A stretch of DNA of 31,247 bases from CAZYTX01 sp964650485 (GTDB lineage Bacteria; RBG-13-61-14; DATKZS01): contig CAZYTX010000043.1 of NCBI GenBank assembly GCA_964650485.1, positions 1 through 31,247 on the forward strand, written 5' to 3'. Both the position numbers and the translations under genes were made by a program. Below the pieces are notes generated by a model. That model ran no database searches. It worked only from the letters and a program-made list of their open reading frames with translations, and was not told the DNA's origin. This document shows positions 1 through 7,608 of the stretch, piece by piece; the stretch's first letter is position 1, and every line of letters starts with the position of its first letter.

Positions 1-1
1 G

Positions 2-679
2 GCCAGGAACAGGGCGCTGCTCGAGTCCAGTGCGGACGTGGTGATCTTTATTGACGATGACGTTGAGCTCGCCCCGGGGTTCGTGGAAGCCCACCGGCGC
101 TGCTATCTGAATCCCGAGGTGATGATTGTAGCCGGACAGGTGCTCTCTCCCGACAGGTTGACTGTTGATGTCGAGCCGGCCGCGGATGCATTGTCCTTCC
201 CGCTTAACTACACCAGGCAGGCGTGGATCAAAAGTCCAAGGGGATGCAACCACAGCGTCAGAAGAAAGTTTGCGCTCTCCATAGGAGGCTACGACCAGAA
301 CTACACTGGCAGCGCCTACCGGGAGGAGACGGACTTCGCGCTCCGGGCCGCCAGGGCGTCCGGCCGTGCCGTGTTTTTCGAGCCCGCGGCCTCGCTGGTC
401 CACCTTGCCGAGGACTCGGGAGGGATCAGGACCTTCGGCGACATATACAATCCCATGGCTTTTTCATACCCCATGAATGATTACTACTTCGCATTCAGGA
501 ACTTCGGGTTTTTAGAAATGGTCCTCTATCTCCGGAAAAGGAGGGGCGGCGTCATCAGCCGCTACTCTATAAAGAGACCCTGGCTGTGGCTGCCGCTACT
601 GTTCCGGGAAATTTTAGGATTTATTGTGGCGTTGAGAAAGGCCATGCGCGGTCCGGTTCTTTTAGACGGACTGGAATAA
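2..679 (+). CDS. Glycosyltransferase family 2, C-terminal part (5' truncated by window edge)
   Basis: This is probably a cytoplasmic-face inverting GT-A glycosyltransferase that adds a sugar to a lipid-linked polysaccharide intermediate. The frame is open to the first base of the window, so the GTG at 38 is internal. The residues read upstream of it (ARNRALLESSADVV) are the usual GT2 stretch just before the nucleotide-sugar site, so the Rossmann start lies outside the window. Visible motifs are the FIDDDVEL metal/sugar-nucleotide (DxD-type) motif and a downstream EETDFALR segment matching the GT2 ED-type acceptor motif. A basic, hydrophobic tail could sit at the membrane. The next gene follows after 3 nt, indicating co-transcription. 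The sugar and acceptor cannot be inferred. I am confident of the family. Confidence 0.88.
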   Translation, partial: ARNRALLESSADVVIFIDDDVELAPGFVEAHRRCYLNPEVMIVAGQVLSPDRLTVDVEPAADALSFPLNYTRQAWIKSPRGCNHSVRRKFALSIGGYDQNYTGSAYREETDFALRAARASGRAVFFEPAASLVHLAEDSGGIRTFGDIYNPMAFSYPMNDYYFAFRNFGFLEMVLYLRKRRGGVISRYSIKRPWLWLPLLFREILGFIVALRKAMRGPVLLDGLE

Positions 680-682
680 TTC

Positions 683-2083
683 ATGAAAAGGCACTGGATA
701 GTTGATCTCCTCATCCTGGCGGGCCTTGCTGTCTGCTTCCTTGACGAGAGCGTAAGAAAGACCCTGCCGGGGACGCCGGTCCTGATCACAGCGGTAAAAG
801 ATGCAATCATTTTCGCGGCCGGCTTGCTTATACTTTTCCGCCTTAGGGTTATACCAAATCACTACACTAAATACTTTCTTCCATGGATAGTTTTGACTTT
901 TATCTCCAGTGCGTGGGTATACTGGCGATATGGTAGCGCAATCGTGTTCATGAGCACTATAAGGACGTACACGCTGTCTGTTCTGATTTTTGTCGCGGGA
1001 TACTACCTCGCATCTCACCCCGATCTTACAAGGAGGGCGAAATACATATTCATTACAGGCGTGCTCTTCGCCATATTGATAGCCCTTTTGCAGGAGTTCA
1101 TGAGGGATTCGCTTCCGTCCGTATTCTCGACCAGGATTTACAAGGAAAGGCATTCCCTTACTAAAAGCCTGTACGTGGAGTCCATCTTCGCCTCCCCCCA
1201 GATCATGGCCGAGGTTTTCCTGGTCGCGTTCGTATGGCTTTACTCTTACCTGATGAACTCCCGCTCAGGCAAAAGAATCTTTATCTTTTTCTCGCTGCTA
1301 TTTCTATGTGCAGTTGGTATTTATTTGTCCCGGATCAGGGCGGCCGTCCTGTTAACCGTTTTTGTTATAGTATTCGAGACCTCGCTGATCTGGAAGGCGT
1401 CGCCCGGCTATCTAAAAATGACAAGACCCTTGAGAGCCGTTGTTGCAATCCTCCTGATAATAGTCTTTTTTAGCCTGTACATGATAAGAATACAAACACA
1501 AAAGGCAGAGAGGTTTAATCCCCGCAGAGAGAGAAGTTTTTACTCTATGCTAATAGATACGGAGGAGCTCGCAAAAAGACTGTCTGTTCCCCAAAGGGCT
1601 ATCGGGAATATTAAAGAGCGGCACAACGCCATTACCGGGTTCGGCGCCGGCACCGGGGGAAGGACCGCCACCTTCATGAGCGACAAGGTGGCGCCCACCG
1701 TCAGCGACACCGGCTCATTCCTGATCTACCACGAGCTGGGGGCCTTGGGAATGGCGGCATTCCTCCTGTGCTACTTCGGCCTGATAGCAAACTCCGGACT
1801 CAGGTTCTTAAGATACAATAAAAGAGACGATGACTTTATACCCGCCTTCACCGTAGCCCTGACACTCTTTCTGTGGTTCTTCCTGAAGTCCCACACCTGC
1901 ATGGCAAACGGGGCCTCCCATATCATTTGGATGGCTTCCATAGGCATGAGCTGCTCAATACTCGACAGGAGAAGATTATCGAGCAAAGTCGTTCTGCTTC
2001 AATACGGCCGCGACGGCAAAGCTGTTCTCGGGGCGAAGAATTATCATCCTCCTGTTCTGTCCGGTCAATATAAATCAAGATAA
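683..2083 (+). CDS. O-antigen polymerase/ligase-like integral membrane protein (Wzy_C superfamily)
   Basis: This polytopic inner-membrane protein has about ten or more hydrophobic segments across its 466 residues. It carries the Wzy_C-type signature GIYLSRIRAAVL (compare the usual S-R-g-a after a membrane helix) in the middle. A hydrophilic periplasmic-type loop follows, and then a GxGAGTGGR...SDTGSFLIYHELGALG region typical of O-antigen polymerases and ligases. Such proteins polymerise lipid-linked repeat units or ligate glycans to an acceptor on the periplasmic side. Sequence alone does not separate polymerase from ligase. The ATG lies 3 nt after the preceding glycosyltransferase stop, so the two are probably co-translated. 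Base composition falls toward AT in the middle of the gene, just before the AT-rich island that follows. Confidence 0.78.
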   Translation: MKRHWIVDLLILAGLAVCFLDESVRKTLPGTPVLITAVKDAIIFAAGLLILFRLRVIPNHYTKYFLPWIVLTFISSAWVYWRYGSAIVFMSTIRTYTLSVLIFVAGYYLASHPDLTRRAKYIFITGVLFAILIALLQEFMRDSLPSVFSTRIYKERHSLTKSLYVESIFASPQIMAEVFLVAFVWLYSYLMNSRSGKRIFIFFSLLFLCAVGIYLSRIRAAVLLTVFVIVFETSLIWKASPGYLKMTRPLRAVVAILLIIVFFSLYMIRIQTQKAERFNPRRERSFYSMLIDTEELAKRLSVPQRAIGNIKERHNAITGFGAGTGGRTATFMSDKVAPTVSDTGSFLIYHELGALGMAAFLLCYFGLIANSGLRFLRYNKRDDDFIPAFTVALTLFLWFFLKSHTCMANGASHIIWMASIGMSCSILDRRRLSSKVVLLQYGRDGKAVLGAKNYHPPVLSGQYKSR

Positions 2084-2126
2084 CTCTATGCCGAATTGAG
2101 AAATTCAGGACAAGGAGAATTCTTAG

Positions 2127-4175
2127 ATGCAATTTAAAACAATTACACTATTCGCCTTCAGTCTTTTGCCTGGCATATTGTTGTATACGTTTGAACAAGC
2201 TGTCAATTATATTCTCGATTCCGGCCAGAGCAACTATATTAATCTAGCAATATATTTGCTTATTCTTTTCCCGTTAAGTTTAATCGGCATTGCCGCTCTA
2301 TACGTACTGGAAAAGAAAAGATACTTTTTATATACTGCGCTTATATCCATAGCGCTATTCATGTTTACTATTTTATTCGAATACATCAACGCATCATTTA
2401 CTATTTCTGGCTTTATCGCCAGCAAGGAAGAAATATGTTCATTAGGGGCTTCATTGCTGGCTCTTGGTCTGTACATGAAATGGAGTGACAGTGGAGACAA
2501 ACTGAAGTTGTCAATAACCGCTTTGGTAGTCGTAGCTGTTATATTATTCTATCCATTTTCGAACCCGGAGAAGATGTTTTTACAGGCTCCATATAGGTAT
2601 CTTTCATCAGCTTTAATCACATGTGTTTTTCTCGGTATCGCATACAGGTTATTTGTAAATATTGGGATAAACTATATGCACATGTCGGCCATAATATTGA
2701 TTCTGCTATCTTTAAATTTATTTATCAGTAATTTATACCGTAATGACATCACGGCCCTGAAAAAAAGCAATAATAATAGCACAAACGTTCTCAAAGAAAG
2801 TAATGGTGACATTATTTTAATAGTTTGGGATACTGTGAGGAAGGACCATCTGTCAGCGTTCGGTTATGAAAGAAATACTACTCCCTTCCTGGAAGGGATT
2901 ATGAAGGATAGCATGGTTTACTCTAACGTTATATCAGTATCGCCTTGGACACTTCCTTCTCACGCCTCGATCTTTACGGGCCTTTATCCCAGATCCCACG
3001 GAGCCCACCATGTATATGACAGCAAAGGTCAAGGCCATGACTTTCGAGGCATTCCCAAAGATTTCGTTACGATAGCAGAATTGCTGAGTGAAAAAGGTTA
3101 TCAATGTATTGGCATCTCTGCCAACCCTGCTTATGCAGGTAAGTCTGTTAACATTGACCAAGGCTTTGATTATTTCAGCGATGAGCTGAATCCATCATGT
3201 ATTGAAAGCTCACGGTTGGATCTAAAAAATTATATTGTGGGCAAACTAAAAAAGCTGGTCCCAGTAAGATATTACCATACGCTCTTTACTCCATATAAAA
3301 CAGCGGGGCAAGTAAATTCTCTGCTAAAAAGAATCCTTGACGCTAAAAGTTTCAAAAGACCTGTTTTTTTATTTGTAAATTACATGGACGCGCATGGCCC
3401 TTATTATCCACCCCCTCGCTTGATGAATAGGTATACAGGCTTCAGCAAGAATATAATGAAAAAGGGAAGTGGAGAAATAATGAATGAGATTATGAATACA
3501 AATAGAAGTATTACAGTTGAAGAAAGGAGGCATCTGGTATCGCAATATGATGCGGAAATAAATTATCTTGATGAAGAGTTAAATACACTTATAAATCTCT
3601 TAAAAGATAGAGATATGTATAATGACTTCATGATAATACTCACATCTGACCATGGAGAACTACTGGGAGAACGAAATTTAATAGGTCACGAACTGGGGGT
3701 TTGTTACATATTAAAAAATATACACCTGGTAGTCAAATACCCTAGAGGTCTCCGCAAAGGTCATGTCGACAGTTTGTATGAAAACAGATATATATATAAT
3801 CTTATTTTAGGTCATGCAGGCATTCTTGACGATCATGATTACCAGATAAAATACGCGGTTACTGAATTTTATAAAAGGGCTTCATCGAAGATTGACGATT
3901 ATCTCCCGATGATTAACACCACGCAAAGGTCCGTATTCTTCGAGGACGTTGATTACATTAAATATGGAAATTTAAAGGAGGAGCTCTACAGTATTAGCAA
4001 TGATGAAAGTGAAATGAATAACCTGATCAACCATGAGGAATCACAGGCCGAATTAGAAAAGGCGAGACAGTACATGCAAGATTACCTATTAAATATTGAT
4101 GAATTTAGAAGCAATAAAGACATTAACACGAAACATGACCTGCATAAGCTGAAGGCTCTTGGTTATATAAAGTAA
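2127..4175 (+). CDS. Membrane-anchored alkaline-phosphatase-superfamily protein (sulfatase-like; possibly a phosphotransferase)
   Basis: The first ~210 of 682 residues contain about six or seven hydrophobic helices. A sulfatase/phosphotransferase fold starts near residue 228. Metal-site residues are visible at D235-T236 (WDTVRKDH) and D508-H509 (TSDHGELLG). The nucleophile segment WTLPSHASIFTG places Thr275 where true sulfatases have the Cys or Ser that becomes formylglycine. Thr is the nucleophile in LtaS/EptA-type phospho-head-group transferases, so this may modify the glycan with a phospho group rather than remove sulfate. An AAGGAG Shine-Dalgarno at 2112-2117 supports the ATG. The gene is far more AT-rich than most of the locus (sampled lines 32-38% G+C), which suggests recent acquisition. 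The superfamily is clear but the reaction is not. Confidence 0.82.
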   Translation: MQFKTITLFAFSLLPGILLYTFEQAVNYILDSGQSNYINLAIYLLILFPLSLIGIAALYVLEKKRYFLYTALISIALFMFTILFEYINASFTISGFIASKEEICSLGASLLALGLYMKWSDSGDKLKLSITALVVVAVILFYPFSNPEKMFLQAPYRYLSSALITCVFLGIAYRLFVNIGINYMHMSAIILILLSLNLFISNLYRNDITALKKSNNNSTNVLKESNGDIILIVWDTVRKDHLSAFGYERNTTPFLEGIMKDSMVYSNVISVSPWTLPSHASIFTGLYPRSHGAHHVYDSKGQGHDFRGIPKDFVTIAELLSEKGYQCIGISANPAYAGKSVNIDQGFDYFSDELNPSCIESSRLDLKNYIVGKLKKLVPVRYYHTLFTPYKTAGQVNSLLKRILDAKSFKRPVFLFVNYMDAHGPYYPPPRLMNRYTGFSKNIMKKGSGEIMNEIMNTNRSITVEERRHLVSQYDAEINYLDEELNTLINLLKDRDMYNDFMIILTSDHGELLGERNLIGHELGVCYILKNIHLVVKYPRGLRKGHVDSLYENRYIYNLILGHAGILDDHDYQIKYAVTEFYKRASSKIDDYLPMINTTQRSVFFEDVDYIKYGNLKEELYSISNDESEMNNLINHEESQAELEKARQYMQDYLLNIDEFRSNKDINTKHDLHKLKALGYIK

Positions 4176-4201
4176 GGCGAAATTAAGCACTTTAACAGCA
4201 G

Positions 4202-5437
4202 ATGGTTAAAAAACCTGTAGTTATTAGCCTGTCCGACTATGCATTCATTGATAATCCTACCGGTGCATCACGCCTGGCTTATGAATTATGTATGCAGCAG
4301 GTGAAATGGGGCTACGAAGTTTATTTAATCTGCCGGAATACATTTCATTGTAAGCCCGCATTCGAAGTGAGGGATGGCATAAACATTCTGCGAGTAACAA
4401 TTAAAAAGCGACCATCTCCTGATCCGAGAAACGCATTTAACATTATTCGCGAAACTAGATGTGCAGCAAATAAAATATTGTCTAAGCATGATGTTGATGC
4501 AATTCATTCACATAACCCTTTGATGGGGATAGGAGCTGTTGGTGTCGCTGGTGCACATAAAGTCCCTGTAATACATTCGATCCATTCTCCATGGGTGCTG
4601 GAAATGAAGGCGGGAAAGAACTGGATCGGGGAAGGCAGAATAAAAAACAGGACCAAAGAGAAAGTCGCACTTATTCTAGCAAGATGGATGGAGGGATACT
4701 GTTTTAGAAAGGTTGATGCACTCACTTGTTTTTCAATGTTCACCATGTCGGAAATCATCAAGGAGCATCCCGGCCTGAAAGGCAAAGAAAAATTGAGTGT
4801 ATTGCCCGGTTGGGTAAACACTTCGCGCTTCAATCCTGAGGGAGGGAAAGTGGACTGGAGAAATGAGCTTGGAAGGCCTGAAAAAAGGCCGGTGCTTCTC
4901 ACCGTGAGGGGGCTCAAGCCGAGGAACGGCCTGGAGTTATTGATAGGGGCGGCCTCCATGGTAAAAGAAGAGGGGGGGGACTTCGAGCTGGCGATTATCG
5001 GGGAAGGCCCGCTCCGGACATTGATCCAAGAAAAAATAGACAAGCTGGGACTCCGTGACAGGGTCACTCTCCTGGGCAGGGTGGATGATGACGAGCTCAC
5101 CGATTTTTACAGATCGTGTGACTGTTTCGTGCTCCCGACCATGGACCTTGAGTGCTTTGGAATTATCGTTCTCGAGGCCCTGGCCAGCGGCAAGCCGGTG
5201 ATAGCCACGCCTGTCGGGGCCATACCGGAGATATTGACCCCGGTCTTCCCTGATGGGCTTGTAAAAGAGACTACATCGGAGGAGCTGGCCAAAGCAATGA
5301 TAAAATATATAAAGAGTATCGAGAAGGGAGAGGACGGCAAGTACGACAGCGAGAAGTTCAGGAACTACGTTTGCGAACATTACTCCATAGAAAAGGGCAC
5401 CGTCCGGTTCCGTCAGGTTTACGAAGCCGGGCAGTGA
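4202..5437 (+). CDS. Glycosyltransferase family 4 (GT-B)
   Basis: This 411-residue retaining glycosyltransferase is probably cytosolic or peripheral to the inner membrane. The N-terminal acceptor domain contains DYAFIDNPTGASRLAYELC, resembling the usual GT4 Gly-rich entry loop. The C-terminal donor domain has the E-x7-E motif at E317 and E325 (ECFGIIVLE), followed by ASGKPVIATPVGAIPEI, the canonical nucleotide-sugar site. There is no strong Shine-Dalgarno before the ATG, 26 nt after the previous stop. The first half is AT-rich like the gene upstream. From about 4800 the G+C content rises to that of the rest of the locus, so the gene looks like a composition mosaic while its reading frame and fold remain intact. 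The donor sugar is unknown. Confidence 0.9.
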   Translation: MVKKPVVISLSDYAFIDNPTGASRLAYELCMQQVKWGYEVYLICRNTFHCKPAFEVRDGINILRVTIKKRPSPDPRNAFNIIRETRCAANKILSKHDVDAIHSHNPLMGIGAVGVAGAHKVPVIHSIHSPWVLEMKAGKNWIGEGRIKNRTKEKVALILARWMEGYCFRKVDALTCFSMFTMSEIIKEHPGLKGKEKLSVLPGWVNTSRFNPEGGKVDWRNELGRPEKRPVLLTVRGLKPRNGLELLIGAASMVKEEGGDFELAIIGEGPLRTLIQEKIDKLGLRDRVTLLGRVDDDELTDFYRSCDCFVLPTMDLECFGIIVLEALASGKPVIATPVGAIPEILTPVFPDGLVKETTSEELAKAMIKYIKSIEKGEDGKYDSEKFRNYVCEHYSIEKGTVRFRQVYEAGQ

Positions 5438-5498
5438 TAATAACATGGATGCGGATCCTGCGGGCTGAAGAGCCAAAGGCTGAACATATTTTATCGGG

Positions 5499-5526
5499 GC
5501 CGTGCCTGTAGTGGCTTTTTTCTTTT
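5499..5526 (+). terminator. Weak candidate intrinsic terminator/attenuator between two glycosyltransferase genes
   Basis: In the 121-nt gap between glycosyltransferase genes, GCCGT (5499-5503) can pair with GTGGC (5511-5515) as three G-C pairs plus two wobble pairs around a 7-nt loop. Six T, one C and then five more T follow. The stem is short, so termination would be partial at best. If real, it would lower expression of everything downstream on the plus strand relative to the AT-rich upstream genes. Confidence 0.3.
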
Positions 5527-5558
5527 TGAATAAATCCACTCCCCTCCACGAATCCAGA

Positions 5559-6695
5559 ATGAAAATCATACATGTTCTTCCCAGCATACATGAAGAAGCC
5601 ATGGGTCCTTCTTATTCCGTCCCCTCGCTTTGCAGGACCCTGGCCGAGCGCGGACTGCAGGTGGAACTCCACCTCCTCGCCTCCATGCCCTCCCTGAAGC
5701 TCGGTGAATGCAGGCTCCAGGTTCACCCCTGGTATCCTCTGCTGAAGAAGCTGGGCATCTCCCCCGCCATGAAGAAGGGCCTCCGCGGGTCCGCCAGTGA
5801 CGCCCAAATAATGCACAACCACAGCCTGTGGATGATGCCCAACGTCTACCCCGCAATGGCGGTCAGGGGCACCGGTTGCAGGCTGGTAAACTCGCCCCGC
5901 GGGACCCTCTCCTCGTGGGCGCTGAACAACTCCCGGTGGAAGAAGCGCATAATGTGGACCTTGTACCAGTCGGATGCGATTAAGGCCACAGACCTCTTCC
6001 ACGCCACCAGCCAGGGCGAATACGAGGACATCCGGGGCATGGGCTTCAAGGCCCCGGTGGCTGTAATTCCAAACGGCATAGAAATGCCAAGGCTGCAAAA
6101 CCGACGGGGAGATGAAAACCAGATAAAACGGCTGCTCTTCTTCGGACGGCTGCACCCCACCAAGGCCGTGGACGTGCTTTTGCAGGCATGGCGAAGGGTC
6201 CAGGAACTCTTCCCAGACTGGGAGCTCGACATAGTGGGACCCGACCAGGGGGGCTACCTGAAAAGGATGAAACAACTGGCAATCACCCTCGACGTCAAGA
6301 GGGTGCATTTCAGAGGGCCGCTCTACGGCAATGATAAAAGCCGCATGTACCAGCGGGCCGACCTGTTCGTGCTGCCCACCCATTCCGAGAACTTCGGCAT
6401 GACCGTGGCCGAGGCCCTGGCCCACGGACTGCCAGCGGTGGTGTCGAAAGGCGCGCCCTGGCAGGGCCTCGCCGAGCATCGCTGCGGCTGGTGGATCGAA
6501 AAGGGGGAAGGACCGCTCACCGAGTGCTTGCGGGAGGTGCTGGCAATGCCTCGGGAAGAGTTAAGGGAATTCGGCATGCGCGGACGCCAGTGGATGCAAA
6601 GCGACTTCGCATGGCCCAATATCGCCCGCATGATGGAAAAGACCTACCAGTGGCTGCTGGGAGGGGGCGGTCCCCCTGAATGGGTGCGGACTTAG
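5559..6695 (+). CDS. Glycosyltransferase family 4 (GT-B)
   Basis: I chose the ATG at 5559 because the protein then begins MKIIHVLPSI, the normal first beta-strand of a GT-B fold. An in-frame GTG at 5502 would add 19 residues unlike the family and would sit inside a possible hairpin/T-tract. From 5559 the product is 378 residues. The N-terminal acceptor domain contains GPSYSVPSLCRTLAERG. The donor domain starts around residue 180 (LLFFGRLHPTKAVDVLL) and carries the E-x7-E pair at E277 and E285 (ENFGMTVAE), then ALAHGLPAVVS. It probably transfers a sugar from a nucleotide donor to a lipid-linked intermediate on the cytoplasmic face. Neither start has a good Shine-Dalgarno. The gene is GC-rich like most of the locus. 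Confidence 0.88.
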   Translation: MKIIHVLPSIHEEAMGPSYSVPSLCRTLAERGLQVELHLLASMPSLKLGECRLQVHPWYPLLKKLGISPAMKKGLRGSASDAQIMHNHSLWMMPNVYPAMAVRGTGCRLVNSPRGTLSSWALNNSRWKKRIMWTLYQSDAIKATDLFHATSQGEYEDIRGMGFKAPVAVIPNGIEMPRLQNRRGDENQIKRLLFFGRLHPTKAVDVLLQAWRRVQELFPDWELDIVGPDQGGYLKRMKQLAITLDVKRVHFRGPLYGNDKSRMYQRADLFVLPTHSENFGMTVAEALAHGLPAVVSKGAPWQGLAEHRCGWWIEKGEGPLTECLREVLAMPREELREFGMRGRQWMQSDFAWPNIARMMEKTYQWLLGGGGPPEWVRT

Positions 6696-6713
6696 CGCTG
6701 AAGAAGAACTTGA

Positions 6714-7592
6714 ATGAACAGCCGGGAAAAATGCAGGGTCTCCGTACTTATACCAGCAAAGAACGAGGCCAACAACATCGCACGCGCGCTCGATCCCCTT
6801 CACGATTGGGCGGACCAGATATACGTAATAGACTCGCAAAGCACGGACCGGACCGCAGAGATCGCGAGGGACTACGGCGCCGAGGTGGTCCAGTTCCATT
6901 ACCGGGGCGGCTGGCCCAAGAAGAGGCAGTGGGCGCTCGACACCCTCGATCTGAGAAACGACTGGATACTGCTGGTGGACGCCGACGAGATTATCACAGG
7001 GCCGCTCAAAGACGAGATCAGCCGCGCCATCCAGGACCACAACTGCGACGGCTACTTCCTGCGCTACCGCATCTTTTTCCTCGGCAGGGAGCTGAAGTAC
7101 GGGGGCACCGGGCTCTACAAGCTGTTCCTCTTCAGAAAGGGCAAGGCAAGGTTCGAGCAGAGGCTGAAGGACCAGGACCAGTCCATGCTCGACATGGAGG
7201 TGCACGAGCACGTGGTGGTTGACGGAAAAGTGGGAAAGCTGAAAAACCCGGTGCGGCACGAGAACCTGGAGTCCCTGGACCGCTACATCGAAAAGCACAA
7301 CCACTACTCCAACTGGGAGGCCATGGTTTATCTCGCCGGCGAAAACAGCGACCTCCAGCCCTCGCTCTTCGGCTCACAGGCACAGAGGAGGAGGGCACTG
7401 AAGAGGATGTTCGTGTCTTTGCCCGGGGTGCCGGTGATGGAGTTCCTATACAGATACGTCATATGTCTGGGCTTCCTGGACGGAGTGCCGGGTCTCTATT
7501 ACGCACTTTTCAAGGCCGTCTACACCTTCAACATAAAAGCCAAGATCTACGAGCTGAACAAGGCGGAGAATGCGGCCCCGCCTGAACAGTGA
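6714..7592 (+). CDS. Glycosyltransferase family 2 (WaaE/KdtX-like)
   Basis: This 292-residue GT-A enzyme opens with VSVLIPAKNEANNIARAL, the classic GT2 first strand and N-E-x-x-x-I motif. The metal/sugar-nucleotide motif D89-A-D91 lies in LLVDADEI. The stretch WPKKRQWALD, the YFLRYRIFFLGRELKYGG segment and the later HEHVVV/HENLESLDRYIEKHN region match the WaaE/KdtX-like subgroup, which adds hexoses to LPS core or to lipid-linked glycans. A hydrophobic C-terminal stretch may tether it to the membrane. It follows the preceding GT4 by 18 nt, and a purine-rich GAAGAAGAA upstream can serve as ribosome binding site. Family assignment is secure; the sugar is unknown. Confidence 0.9.
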   Translation: MNSREKCRVSVLIPAKNEANNIARALDPLHDWADQIYVIDSQSTDRTAEIARDYGAEVVQFHYRGGWPKKRQWALDTLDLRNDWILLVDADEIITGPLKDEISRAIQDHNCDGYFLRYRIFFLGRELKYGGTGLYKLFLFRKGKARFEQRLKDQDQSMLDMEVHEHVVVDGKVGKLKNPVRHENLESLDRYIEKHNHYSNWEAMVYLAGENSDLQPSLFGSQAQRRRALKRMFVSLPGVPVMEFLYRYVICLGFLDGVPGLYYALFKAVYTFNIKAKIYELNKAENAAPPEQ

Positions 7593-7608
7593 AGGCGCCT
7601 GATACATC

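Noticed and set aside
38..679. First glycosyltransferase as a complete gene starting at GTG 38
   Set aside because: The frame is open to the window edge and the upstream residues are conserved GT2 sequence, so the gene is truncated rather than starting here.
5502..5558. Upstream GTG start adding 19 residues to the GT4 protein at 5559
   Set aside because: The extra residues do not match the family N-terminus and the codon lies inside the hairpin/T-tract; the ATG at 5559 begins exactly at the first conserved strand.
5358..6479. 373-codon minus-strand open frame opposite a GT4 gene
   Set aside because: The plus strand encodes a complete GT-B protein with an E-x7-E motif; the reverse product is an H/G/P/V-rich shadow.
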